Shown in pieces: positions 51,776-60,548 of a stretch of DNA of 64,000 nucleotides. Position 1 is the first letter of the stretch; every line of letters begins with the position of its first letter. This DNA comes from Bradyrhizobium sp. YR681 (GTDB taxonomy: Bacteria > Pseudomonadota > Alphaproteobacteria > Rhizobiales > Xanthobacteraceae): contig NZ_AKIY01000266.1 in assembly GCF_000282615.1 (NCBI RefSeq), positions 1 to 64,000 of the forward strand, written 5' to 3'. Below the pieces are notes generated by a model that was given only the letters and a program-made list of their open reading frames with translations, made no database searches and was not told the DNA's origin. A program made the translations under genes and the position numbers.

Positions 51776-52413
51776 CGCAAGCCAATGCCAAGGTCACGAA
51801 ACTCAACCGCGTCGAGCGCAACGCCTGGACCAAGCAGAAGATTTTTGACGCCGCCACCAAGGTCGTTGGCAAGCATGGTTATGCCGAAGCCTCCGTCGCC
51901 CGCATCACCGAAGAGGCCGGCGTCGCGCAAGGCACGTTCTACAATCATTTCGAAAACCGCCAGGAGCTGCTCGACCAGTTGTTGCCGAAGATCGGCCTCG
52001 ACATGGTCGAGTTCATCCGCGCCCGCACCGGCACGGCGGATGCGGCACGGCAGGAGATCGCGCGCTTCTCGGCCTTCTTCGACTTCATCCGCGAGGTGCC
52101 GGAATTCCTGCGCATCCTCAACGAGGCCGAATTCTTTGCGCCGAACGGCTACCAGAAGCATCTCGACAACATCTCGGTCGCCTATGTCCGCATCTTGCGT
52201 CGCGCGCGCCGTTCGGGCGCGATCGCGGATTACAGCGACGAGGAATTCGAGGCCATCGTCCACATGCTGATGGGCTCGCGCGGCTATCTCAGCCGCCGCT
52301 ACTCCTATTCGGAAGGCGGCGTCACCGCCGTTCCCGACCACGTCATCTCCGCCTATCGCAAGCTGATGACGCGCGGCCTCTTCAATGCCTCCGGAGATCA
52401 GGATACGCCATGA
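51772..52413 (+). CDS. TetR-family transcriptional regulator
   Basis: 213 residues. N-terminal helix-turn-helix SVARITEEAGVAQGTFYNHF (residues 42-61) followed by a helical ligand-binding domain. Translationally coupled to the acyl-CoA synthetase before it and the monooxygenase after it (ATGA overlaps), so it is autoregulated if it represses its own operon. The 23-bp palindrome in the divergent promoter is the expected operator, and would also control the liv importer. Confidence 0.92.
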   Translation: MTQANAKVTKLNRVERNAWTKQKIFDAATKVVGKHGYAEASVARITEEAGVAQGTFYNHFENRQELLDQLLPKIGLDMVEFIRARTGTADAARQEIARFSAFFDFIREVPEFLRILNEAEFFAPNGYQKHLDNISVAYVRILRRARRSGAIADYSDEEFEAIVHMLMGSRGYLSRRYSYSEGGVTAVPDHVISAYRKLMTRGLFNASGDQDTP

Positions 52414-54326
52414 ACATCGCATCTCCACACCTGCCGCTCGACCTCACGTCTGCGATCGCCGAGGGCGATATCCGCTGCCTGTTGATGGTGCTCGTGCACA
52501 TGACGGGCGACGCGAAATGGCTGGAGCCGCCCTACCTGCCCAAGCGCGACATCCGCCTCATCCCCGATCCCGAGGCCGGGGTACCGAAGGAGGTTCAGGA
52601 CGAAATCCGCGCCGCCGTCGTCAAGCTGTTTGCCAACGGCGCGCCGAAGCCAGTCATCAGCGATCCCGGCGACGAACTGCTGTTGAAGATGATGCGTGCC
52701 TGCCTCGGCGAGAACGTCGCGCCGGAATACGCGCCCCTGATGCGGGAGGAAATGGGTTTTGTGGCGCGCGAGCCGCAATGGACCAAGCGTCCCTCCGACG
52801 AGAAGCTTGCCGGCCAGCACGTGCTGATCGTCGGCGCCGGCGTCTGCGCCATTGCGCTCGGCGTCGCCCTCGGCCATCTCGGCATCCCCTACACCATCGT
52901 CGAGAAGAACGAGGAGCTCGGCGGTACCTGGTGGATCAACCGATATCCCGGCTGCGGCGTCGACACGCCGAACCATTCCTATTCCTATTCGTTCGGCTCG
53001 GGCAACGCATGGACGCGCTATTTCTGCCAGCGCGAGGAACTGCTCGGCTATTTGCTGAAGGTGGCCGACGAATACGGCATCCGCAAGCATCTGCGCGTCA
53101 ACACCGAGCTGACCTCGTCGCGTTGGGACGAGAGCAGGCGGCGCTGGATCTCGACGCTCAAGACGAAAGACGGCGAAGAGACCTTCGAATCCACCGCGCT
53201 GGTCTCGGCCATCGGCCAGCTCAACGATCCCTCGCGCGCGCACTTCAAGGGCGAGGAGAGCTTCAAGGGCACGATCCTGCATTCGGCGCTGTGGACGAGT
53301 GACCTCAATCTCGACGGCAAGCATGTCGCCGTGATCGGCACCGGCGCGACATCGATGCAGCTGGTGCCGGCGATTGCCGGCCGCGTCGCCTCCGTCACGG
53401 TCTATCAGCGCAGCGCGCAATGGGCGCGGCCGGTGAAGGGCTATGCCGATCCGATCAGCGAGGGCGCGCGCTGGCTGCTGGCGCATCTGCCGTTCTATGT
53501 GCAGTGGTACCGCTTCAACATGTTCTGGCGTTACGGTGATGGGCTCTTGCCGTTCCTGCGCAAGGACCCGGCCTGGCCGCATCCCGAGCGCGCCGTCAAC
53601 AAGGGCAACGACCGGCATCGCCAGGAGCTGACCAATTTCGTCCTCACCGAGTTGAAGGACCGGCCGGACCTGATCGAAAAATGCGTGCCGACCTATCCGC
53701 CCTACGGCAAGCGCATCCTGCTCGACAACAACTGGTTCAAGACGCTCACGCGGGACAATGTCGAGCTCGTCACCGACGCGATCGACCGTTTCGACCGCGA
53801 CGGCATCATCACCGCGGACGGCGAGCATCGCCCCGCCGACATCGTCGTGGTCGCCACCGGCTTCAAGGTGACGGAGATGGCGGCGCGCCTCAATATCAGC
53901 GGCCGCGGCGGCAAGGATTTGCGCGAGGCATGGGGTCACGACAATCCGACCGCATTCCTCGGCCTCACCGTGCCTGACTTCCCCAATTTCTTCTGCATGC
54001 TCGGTCCCAATTCCGGCCCGGCGCATGGCGGCAGCGTCATCTTCCAGTCGGAATGCCAGAGCCGCTACATCTCCGCGTGCCTTGCCGGCATGATCGAGCA
54101 CGACATCGCCGCGATCGATGTCCGCCCGGACGTGCTCGACGATTACATTCGCAAGGTCGATGCCGAGCATGAGGGCATGATCTGGACTCATCCGGGCATG
54201 AGCACCTATTATCGCAATTCGAGCGGCCGCGTGTTCTCGGCGATGCCATGGCGGTTCGTGGATTACTGGCGCATGACGCACGATCCGGATCTGGGGCAGT
54301 ATCGGCTGACGAAAGCGGAAGCTTAG
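52410..54326 (+). CDS. Type I Baeyer-Villiger monooxygenase, HAPMO-like
   Basis: 638 residues. FAD loop LIVGAGVCAIALGVALGHLG begins near residue 139, then GGTWWINRYPGCGVD, the Baeyer-Villiger fingerprint FKGTILHSALW near residue 286, and the NADP loop VIGTGATSMQL near residue 308. The roughly 130-residue N-terminal helical extension before the FAD motif, and the total length, are as in 4-hydroxyacetophenone monooxygenase (about 640 residues) and unlike cyclohexanone monooxygenase (about 540). It would insert oxygen next to a ketone, using NADPH. Overlaps the TetR gene (ATGA 52410-52413). Confidence 0.9.
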   Translation: MNIASPHLPLDLTSAIAEGDIRCLLMVLVHMTGDAKWLEPPYLPKRDIRLIPDPEAGVPKEVQDEIRAAVVKLFANGAPKPVISDPGDELLLKMMRACLGENVAPEYAPLMREEMGFVAREPQWTKRPSDEKLAGQHVLIVGAGVCAIALGVALGHLGIPYTIVEKNEELGGTWWINRYPGCGVDTPNHSYSYSFGSGNAWTRYFCQREELLGYLLKVADEYGIRKHLRVNTELTSSRWDESRRRWISTLKTKDGEETFESTALVSAIGQLNDPSRAHFKGEESFKGTILHSALWTSDLNLDGKHVAVIGTGATSMQLVPAIAGRVASVTVYQRSAQWARPVKGYADPISEGARWLLAHLPFYVQWYRFNMFWRYGDGLLPFLRKDPAWPHPERAVNKGNDRHRQELTNFVLTELKDRPDLIEKCVPTYPPYGKRILLDNNWFKTLTRDNVELVTDAIDRFDRDGIITADGEHRPADIVVVATGFKVTEMAARLNISGRGGKDLREAWGHDNPTAFLGLTVPDFPNFFCMLGPNSGPAHGGSVIFQSECQSRYISACLAGMIEHDIAAIDVRPDVLDDYIRKVDAEHEGMIWTHPGMSTYYRNSSGRVFSAMPWRFVDYWRMTHDPDLGQYRLTKAEA

Positions 54327-54337
54327 AGAGGCTCACG

Positions 54338-54973
54338 ATGCCCAAGCCGATCGTCCGCATCTACACCGACTACAAGAGCCCCTACGCGTTCGTCGCCAAC
54401 AAGCGTCTGTTCGAGCTCGAACAGACGCACGGCGTCGAACTGGAATGGCTACCCTACACGCTCCGCATCGCCGAGTTCATGGGGAAGGTCGAGGAGCGCA
54501 CGCCGCACTTCTGGCGCAAGGTGCGCTACGCCTATATGGACGCGCGGCGCTATGCCAATGCGCAGGGGCTCGTCATGAAGGGGCCGCGACGGATCTACGA
54601 TGCCTTCCACGCCAGCGTCGGCATGCTGTTCGCCCAACGGCACGGCTTCTTCCGCCCCTACCACGACACCGTGTTCCGCAAATTCTGGAGCCATGAGCTG
54701 GAGATCGACGATCTCGCCGCAATCACCGACATCATCACGTCGTGCGACGGCTCGGCCAGCGCGTTCGAGGCCTATGTCCACGGCCCCGCCCGCGCCGAGC
54801 ATGACCGCATCATCGATGAGGCCGAAGCACTCGGCGTGTTCGGCGTACCCACCATGGTGTTCAATGGCGAGCTGTTCTGGGGCGGCGACCGCATCGACAT
54901 GCTGATCGAGCGGATCGAGAAGCCCGAGACGATCGAGGCCGCTCTCGGCAGCCGGCACCGCAAGCCGGCGTAA
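54338..54973 (+). CDS. DsbA-family / 2-hydroxychromene-2-carboxylate isomerase-like protein
   Basis: 211 residues, thioredoxin-like fold with inserted helices. The active-site region is YTDYKSPYAF with Ser14 in place of the usual CxxC, as in 2-hydroxychromene-2-carboxylate isomerase (a kappa-GST relative), and GVFGVPTMVFNGELFWGGDR supplies the cis-proline near residue 170. Such enzymes use glutathione. It ends the + operon, 11 bp after the monooxygenase. Role may be isomerisation of a ring-opened aromatic intermediate. ATG 54338 is preceded by AGAGAGG. Confidence 0.85.
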   Translation: MPKPIVRIYTDYKSPYAFVANKRLFELEQTHGVELEWLPYTLRIAEFMGKVEERTPHFWRKVRYAYMDARRYANAQGLVMKGPRRIYDAFHASVGMLFAQRHGFFRPYHDTVFRKFWSHELEIDDLAAITDIITSCDGSASAFEAYVHGPARAEHDRIIDEAEALGVFGVPTMVFNGELFWGGDRIDMLIERIEKPETIEAALGSRHRKPA

Positions 54974-54976
54974 ACG

Positions 54977-56092
54977 CTACGCCGCCAGCCCGCTCCCGAC
55001 GGGCGCAAATTCCAGCCCGAGGCTTTCGGCCACCGCCTTGTTGGTGATGCGGCCGCGATGCACGTTCAGCCCGTTGCGCAGGTGCGGATTTTCCAGCACC
55101 GCGGCAAAACCCTTGTTCGCCAGCATCAGGCCGAACGGCAGCGTCGCGTTGTTCAGCGCCTGGCTGGACGTCACCGGCACCGCACCGGGCATGTTGGCGA
55201 CGCAATAATGCACGACGCCGTCGACCTCGTAGGTCGGATCGGTGTGCGTGGTCGCATGCGAGGTCTCGAAGCAGCCGCCCTGGTCGATCGCGACGTCAAC
55301 CAGCACCGCTCCCGGCCGCATCGATTTGAGCATCGCTCGCGTGACGAGCTTTGGCGCGCTGGCGCCCGGCACCAGCACAGCGCCAATCACGACGTCGGCG
55401 GCGAACACCTCCTCCTCGACCAACTCGATGGTCGAAAAGCGGGTGCGCACGCGTCCGGCAAAGAGATCGTCCAGTTCGCGCAAGCGGGGAATGGAGCGGT
55501 CGATCACGGTGACTTCCGCGCCGAGGCCCGCCGCCATGCGCGCGGCCTGTGTTCCCACCACGCCGCCGCCGAGCACGACGACCCGCGCCGGCTGCACGCC
55601 GGGGACGCCACCGAGCAGCAGCCCGCGGCCGCCGGCAGATCGCTTGAGCGCGGCGCCGGCTGCCTCGATGGCGAGGCGGCCGGCGACTTCGCTCATCGGC
55701 GCAAGCAGGGGGAGGTGACCGGCCGCGTCGGTGACGGTTTCATAGGCGATCGCAGTGCAACCGGAGGCGAGCAGGCCCTTGGCCTGCTCGGGATCCGGTG
55801 CGAGATGCAGGTAAGTAAACAGGATCTGGCTTTCGCGGAGCTGGGCCCACTCGCTTGCCTGCGGCTCCTTCACCTTCACGATCATGTCGGACCTGGCAAA
55901 GATGTCGCGCGCGCTGTCGGCAATCGCGGCCCCTGCCCGCCGATACACCTCGTCGGACGCGCCGATGCCGCTGCCCGCGCCGGTCTCGACCGTCACCTGG
56001 TGGCCGGCCGCGACATACTCACGGGCAGCGCCCGGGGTGAGCCCGACGCGATATTCCTGCACCTTGATCTCCCTGGGCACACCGACACGCAT
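54977..56092 (-). CDS. ald: Alanine dehydrogenase
   Basis: 371 residues, the normal Ald length. Substrate-binding Lys in MIVKVKEPQ (near residue 75) and His in TYLHLAPD (near residue 96); NAD-binding VVVLGGGVVGTQAARMAAGL near residue 170; VDVAIDQGGCFETSHATTH near residue 267 contains the active-site Asp. Reaction: L-alanine + NAD+ + water to pyruvate + ammonium + NADH. Divergent Lrp-type regulator at 137 bp. In rhizobia Ald affects nitrogen exchange, but no symbiosis gene is visible here. Confidence 0.95.
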   Translation of the reverse strand: MRVGVPREIKVQEYRVGLTPGAAREYVAAGHQVTVETGAGSGIGASDEVYRRAGAAIADSARDIFARSDMIVKVKEPQASEWAQLRESQILFTYLHLAPDPEQAKGLLASGCTAIAYETVTDAAGHLPLLAPMSEVAGRLAIEAAGAALKRSAGGRGLLLGGVPGVQPARVVVLGGGVVGTQAARMAAGLGAEVTVIDRSIPRLRELDDLFAGRVRTRFSTIELVEEEVFAADVVIGAVLVPGASAPKLVTRAMLKSMRPGAVLVDVAIDQGGCFETSHATTHTDPTYEVDGVVHYCVANMPGAVPVTSSQALNNATLPFGLMLANKGFAAVLENPHLRNGLNVHRGRITNKAVAESLGLEFAPVGSGLAA

Positions 56093-56229
56093 CCTGAGCT
56101 CCTTCGCATTGATTCCGGCGCTGATCGTAGCGAGAGCGCCGGTTTGGTTTCGTGCAAATATCCGCTAGGTTCGTCCCCACCGCGCCGGTTTCGAGCGCGG
56201 ATGTGCCCTTTTGCGCCGGAAACGAAACA

Positions 56230-56709
56230 TTGGCCCTCGACCGGAAAGATCTCGCCATCCTCGCGGAACTCACAACCAATGCGCGGGCGAGCCATACCGA
56301 GCTTGCCACCAAGGTCGGGCTGTCGAGCACGGCGCTGGCGCGGCGGCAGAAGGTGCTGGAGGACGACGGCTACATCCAGGCCTATCAGGCCGCGCTGGAC
56401 CTCTCCCAGTTCGGCCTCACAACGACGGTGCTGGTCCGCATCGCGCTGGAGAGCCAGAGCGACGAGGCGCTGAAGGCGTTCGAGGCGGAGGTGGTGAAAT
56501 GCCCCTCCGTCGTGCGCTGCTTCCTGATGTCGGGGACCGACGACTACATCCTGATCGTGCTCGCCCGCGACATCCAGGATTTCGAGCGCATCCACCGCAC
56601 CGAGCTGTCGCGCCTGCCGCGCGTCGCACGCGTGCAATCGAGCTTCGCTCTGCGCGAGGTGGTCAACCGCGCCGTGCCGACGGTCGTGTTCGGCGAGGCG
56701 AAGCGGTAG
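56230..56709 (+). CDS. Lrp/AsnC-family transcriptional regulator (probable regulator of ald)
   Basis: 159 residues from TTG 56230, preceded by GGAAACGA; this gives the normal Lrp length and start (LDRKDLAILAELTTNARASH). A GTG at 56152 would add 26 unrelated residues. Helix-turn-helix HTELATKVGLSSTALARRQK (residues 22-41), followed by the RAM domain with LMSGTDDYILIVLARDIQDF near residue 98. Divergent from ald, as usual for Lrp-type activators such as AldR. Confidence 0.88.
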   Translation: MALDRKDLAILAELTTNARASHTELATKVGLSSTALARRQKVLEDDGYIQAYQAALDLSQFGLTTTVLVRIALESQSDEALKAFEAEVVKCPSVVRCFLMSGTDDYILIVLARDIQDFERIHRTELSRLPRVARVQSSFALREVVNRAVPTVVFGEAKR

Positions 56710-56818
56710 CCGAGTCGCTCGTCGTCCGGACTGCGCTGTCAAGCGCACCGCTTCACAACACGTTTCATTCCATCATCAAGGATAATTGAGCTGCCATCTC
56801 AACCCAATGGTTGACGCA

Positions 56819-56832
56819 GAACGGGCCCGTTC
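56819..56832. promoter_or_regulatory. Perfect 14-bp palindrome upstream of cupin gene
   Basis: GAACGGGCCCGTTC, perfectly symmetrical, 80 bp before the cupin start in the 203-bp gap after the Lrp gene. Possible operator for an unknown regulator; the rest of the gap shows nothing. Confidence 0.35.
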
Positions 56833-56912
56833 ATCCGACCCAGAAGATGGGACGCGAGGCACAGCAGGTCTCGCGGTCCCTTCATACAACCATCAGATTT
56901 TTGGGGCCTTCG

Positions 56913-58100
56913 ATGTTCAAATCCAGCCGTCGTGTCTTCATTCAATCCGTTGCATTCGGTGCTGGCGTCCTCGGCGCCGCCAAATCCGCGCTCGCAGCGC
57001 CGGACGGACATGCCGCCGGCTACGACGTTGCTCCCGCATCCGACTTCCTGAAGACGATCCCGCGAAAATCCGGCGATCCCGTGGTGTTCACCGCCTCTCT
57101 CGACAAGGGACCGATCAAGGCCACCTCCGGCGGCTGGGCGCGCGAAGTCACGACCCGCACCCTGCCGCTCGCGACCGGCATTGCCGGCGCGCATCTTTTC
57201 GTCAACGCGGGCGGCGCCCGGGAAATGCATTGGCACAATTCGGCCGAATGGGCCTATGTCGTCGACGGCCATTGCCAGGTGACGGTGGTCGATCCCGAGG
57301 GCCAACTCGAAATCGTCAATCTCGCACCCGGCGATCTCTGGTACTTCCCGAAAGGTCACAGCCACGCCATCCAGACGCTCGGGACTGCCCCCTGTCACGC
57401 CATCCTCGCCTTCGACGACGGGCTATACTCCGAGCACGGCACATTCGGGATCAGCGACTGGATGAGCCGCTACGACGCCCCCACCCTGTCGCAGGCGTTG
57501 GGCGTGTCCGCGGAGATGTTGGGCGCCAATCCAAAGGCCGAGACCTACATCATGCAGGGCGAGGTGCTGGCGCTCGATGGTCCGCAGGCGAAGCTCGCCC
57601 GGCCGCTGGACCGCGACCGGACCCACCGCTTCGCGCTGATGTCGCAGAAGCCGCGCGTGAGCACGGCCGGCGGCCAACTCTACGTGGCCTCCGCCAAGGA
57701 GTTTCCGGTCTCGAGCGCCATGACCGGAACGATGCTCAAGCTCAAGCCGGGCGCGATGCACGAGCCGCATTGGCACACCAACGCCAACGAATGGCACTAT
57801 GTGCTGAAGGGACGCGCGCGCGTCACCCTGTTCGCATCCGACAAGCGTGTCGCCGTCGCCGAGCTTTCGGCCGGGGAATGCGCCTATATCCCCAGCAATT
57901 GCGGACATTCCATTCAGAACATCGGCAACGAGGACGCCGAACTCGTCGGTGCGCTCGACAGCGGCGCGTACCATGAAAGCAGTCTGGGCGACTGGCTGGC
58001 CAAGGCGCCGCGGCACCTGCTGGCCAACAATTTCGGCGTTGCGGAGGCGGCGGTGGTGAACTTCGGGCGCAAGCGCATGGTCATCGCCAGCGCGAGCTGA
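56913..58100 (+). CDS. Tat-exported bicupin, oxalate decarboxylase-like
   Basis: 395 residues. Twin-arginine signal SSRRVFIQSVAFGAGVLGAA (residues 4-23; cleavage near ALAA). Two cupin domains: GAREMHWHNSAEWAYVVDG with GDLWYFPKGHSHAIQ, and GAMHEPHWHTNANEWHYVLKG with GECAYIPSNCGHSIQ, giving a His-His-Glu-His manganese set in each. In B. subtilis OxdC the lid is SENST with the catalytic Glu; the equivalent here is SEHGT, so the Glu is kept but the lid differs. Oxalate decarboxylase (formate + CO2) is likely; oxalate oxidase or another organic acid enzyme is possible. Confidence 0.85.
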   Translation: MFKSSRRVFIQSVAFGAGVLGAAKSALAAPDGHAAGYDVAPASDFLKTIPRKSGDPVVFTASLDKGPIKATSGGWAREVTTRTLPLATGIAGAHLFVNAGGAREMHWHNSAEWAYVVDGHCQVTVVDPEGQLEIVNLAPGDLWYFPKGHSHAIQTLGTAPCHAILAFDDGLYSEHGTFGISDWMSRYDAPTLSQALGVSAEMLGANPKAETYIMQGEVLALDGPQAKLARPLDRDRTHRFALMSQKPRVSTAGGQLYVASAKEFPVSSAMTGTMLKLKPGAMHEPHWHTNANEWHYVLKGRARVTLFASDKRVAVAELSAGECAYIPSNCGHSIQNIGNEDAELVGALDSGAYHESSLGDWLAKAPRHLLANNFGVAEAAVVNFGRKRMVIASAS

Positions 58101-58133
58101 CCGCTTCGTCACGCACGAACGGCTGTCATCCAA

Positions 58134-58181
58134 CTGTCATCGAATGTGCCGAGAGCTGTGTCTTCGGTACATTCGGGACAG
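58134..58181 (+). promoter_or_regulatory. Strong hairpin immediately before the decarboxylase start
   Basis: Stem CGAATGTGCCGA (58141-58152) pairs with TCGGTACATTCG (58164-58175), one G-T pair in 12, loop 11 nt; an outer stem CTGTC/GACAG (58134-58138 with 58177-58181) extends it. It ends 3 bp before ATG 58185 and includes the GGGACAG that should be the ribosome-binding site. It may sequester the start, or be a protein-binding palindrome. Confidence 0.55.
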
Positions 58182-58184
58182 ACA

Positions 58185-60542
58185 ATGGACTATTTCAAGC
58201 GCTTCAACTTCCTGTTCGCCGCCCCCGTGTTCGACGCCGACGACCTCGAGGGCGTCCGTTTCAACCAGATCATCGAGGAGATCCAGCGCTCCGGCTTCGA
58301 GGTGGTCCGGGCCCGCAAGCTGGAGGACGCCGAGATGGCGGTGCAGACCGACGCCGCGATCGGCTGCATGGTGGTGGACTGGGGCAAGAAGGGCCTGGAG
58401 GGCAAGACCTCGGCGCTGATCAATTTGATGCGGCGCCGCGGCCTCGACTTCCCGATCATCCTGCTGATCCGGCGCAAGCGCTTCGAGGATTTGCCGGTCG
58501 AGGTGCTCGACTTCATCGACGGCTATGTCTTCCTGTCCGAGGAGACGCCGACCTTCATCGCCAAGAATTTGATCAGCCGGCTCAAGCAATATGCCGAGAC
58601 GCTGAAGACGCCGTTCTTCGGCGCGCTGGTCGACTATGCCGAGGAAGGCAACCAGCTCTGGACCTGCCCGGGCCACAATGGCGGCGTGTTCTACAACCGC
58701 AGCCCGATCGGGCGCGTGTTCGTCGAGCATCTCGGCGAATCCGTGTTCCGCGACGACCTCGACAATTCCGTGCTCGACCTCGGCGACCTCCTAACCCATG
58801 AGGGCCCGGCGCTGAAGGCGCAGAAGGAAGCCGCGCAGATTTTTGGCGCGGAGAAAACCTATTTCGTCCTCAACGGCACCTCGACCTCGAACAAAGTCGC
58901 GCTCGGCGCACTAGTCACAGACGGCGACCTCGTGCTGTTCGACCGCAACAACCACAAGGCCGCCCATCACGGCGCGCTGATGATCAATGGCGGCATTCCC
59001 GTCTATGTCTCGACGATCCGCAACGCCTGGGGCCTGATCGGCCCGATGCGCTGGGACGTGCTAGACGAGAAGGCCCTGCGCGAGGCGATCCGTAACCATC
59101 CGCTGGTGACGGACAAGGAATCCTGGCGCAAGGAGCGGCCGTTCCGCGTCGCCGTGGTCGAGCAATGCACCTATGACGGCTCGATCCACAGCGCCGAGAT
59201 GATCCTGAAGCGCATCGGTCATCTCTGCGAATACATCCTGTTCGACGAGGCCTGGGCCGGCTTCATGAAATTCCATCCGCTCTATGCCGGCCGCTTCGCC
59301 ATGGGGCTGGCGAATCTTCCGCCGGAGGCACCGGGTATCATCGCGACGCAGTCGACCCACAAGCAGCTCGCGAGTTTTTCGCAGGCCTCGCAGATCCACA
59401 TCAAGGACCGCCATATCCGCGGCCAGAAGCGCCGCGTCGAGCACCGCCGCTTCAACGAAAGTTTTATGCAGCACGCGTCCACATCACCCTTCTACCCGCT
59501 GTTCGCCTCGCTCGACGTCGGCGCGCAGATGATGAAGGGCCGCTCCGGCGAAGTGCTCTGGGACGACACGATCCGCCTCGGCATCGAGCTGCGCAAGAAG
59601 ATCCGGGCGATGCGCCGCGAGTTCGAGGAGAAGGAGCAGAATCCGGACCGGCGCTGGTTCTTCGAGCCCTTCGTGCCCGATCGCGTCGCCATTCCCGATG
59701 TCAGCCGTCCCGGCGGCGCGCACAACGTTGCCTGGGAGACGCTGTCCACCGACGAGCTCGCGACCAATCCTGCGCTGTGGCAGCTCTCTCCCGATACCAA
59801 CTGGCACGGCTTTCCCGATCTTACGGAAGGCTTCGCCATGACCGACCCGAACAAGCTGACGCTGCTCACCCCCGGCTTCGACCGCACCACCGGCGCCTAT
59901 GCCGAACACGGCATCCCCGCGCCGGTCGTCGCGCAATATCTGCGCGAAAATCGCATCGTCCCCGAGAAGAACGACCTCAACTCCCTGCTCTTCCTGCTCA
60001 CGCCGGGCGTCGAGGCGAGCAAGGCCGGCACGCTGATTTCCGGCCTCGTCGCGTTCAAGAGGCTGCATGACGACAATGCGCTGCTGGCCGACGCGATCCC
60101 GGAATTCTACCAGCGGCGGCAGGCACGCTATGCCGGCGTGCGGCTGCGCGATCTCTGCGGCGAGATGCACCGTTTCTTCAGGAACGCCAATGTCAGCGCG
60201 CTCCAGGCCCGGCAGTTCATGCCGGAGCACATGCCCGAGATTGCGATGTCGCCCCGCGATGCCGCGCGCTATCTGTTCAAGAACGATGTCGACTATCTGC
60301 CGATCGAGGCGATCGCAGGCCGCATCGCCACCACGCCCTTCGTGGTCTATCCGCCCGGCATCGCCACCATCGTGCCCGGTGAGCGGCTGACGGAACGGGC
60401 CAAGCCGATGGTGGATTACCTCAGGATGTTCGAAACCTGCTTCAACACATTTCCGGGCTTCGAGGTCGAAATCCAGGGCATCTACAAGGAGATCGATGCC
60501 CAGGGGCGCATCGGGCTCTATACCTACGTTGTTGCCGAGTAG
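58185..60542 (+). CDS. Orn/Lys/Arg decarboxylase, fold type I PLP enzyme
   Basis: 785 residues. N-terminal response-regulator-like wing (residues 1-150), then the PLP domain with ATQSTHKQLASFSQAS carrying the PLP lysine near residue 390, DEAWAGFMKFHPLYAGRFA near residue 356, and the C-terminal domain. Size and order match inducible arginine/lysine/ornithine decarboxylases (about 715-755 residues). Product would be agmatine, cadaverine or putrescine; which one is not visible. Followed after 6 bp by a GNAT acetyltransferase and preceded by a hairpin over its ribosome-binding site. Confidence 0.92.
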   Translation: MDYFKRFNFLFAAPVFDADDLEGVRFNQIIEEIQRSGFEVVRARKLEDAEMAVQTDAAIGCMVVDWGKKGLEGKTSALINLMRRRGLDFPIILLIRRKRFEDLPVEVLDFIDGYVFLSEETPTFIAKNLISRLKQYAETLKTPFFGALVDYAEEGNQLWTCPGHNGGVFYNRSPIGRVFVEHLGESVFRDDLDNSVLDLGDLLTHEGPALKAQKEAAQIFGAEKTYFVLNGTSTSNKVALGALVTDGDLVLFDRNNHKAAHHGALMINGGIPVYVSTIRNAWGLIGPMRWDVLDEKALREAIRNHPLVTDKESWRKERPFRVAVVEQCTYDGSIHSAEMILKRIGHLCEYILFDEAWAGFMKFHPLYAGRFAMGLANLPPEAPGIIATQSTHKQLASFSQASQIHIKDRHIRGQKRRVEHRRFNESFMQHASTSPFYPLFASLDVGAQMMKGRSGEVLWDDTIRLGIELRKKIRAMRREFEEKEQNPDRRWFFEPFVPDRVAIPDVSRPGGAHNVAWETLSTDELATNPALWQLSPDTNWHGFPDLTEGFAMTDPNKLTLLTPGFDRTTGAYAEHGIPAPVVAQYLRENRIVPEKNDLNSLLFLLTPGVEASKAGTLISGLVAFKRLHDDNALLADAIPEFYQRRQARYAGVRLRDLCGEMHRFFRNANVSALQARQFMPEHMPEIAMSPRDAARYLFKNDVDYLPIEAIAGRIATTPFVVYPPGIATIVPGERLTERAKPMVDYLRMFETCFNTFPGFEVEIQGIYKEIDAQGRIGLYTYVVAE

Positions 60543-60548
60543 GTGCCG

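Noticed and set aside
56152..56229. GTG start giving a 185-residue Lrp protein
   Set aside because: The extra 26 residues lie in the divergent promoter and are not Lrp-like; TTG 56230 has a ribosome-binding site and gives the usual length.
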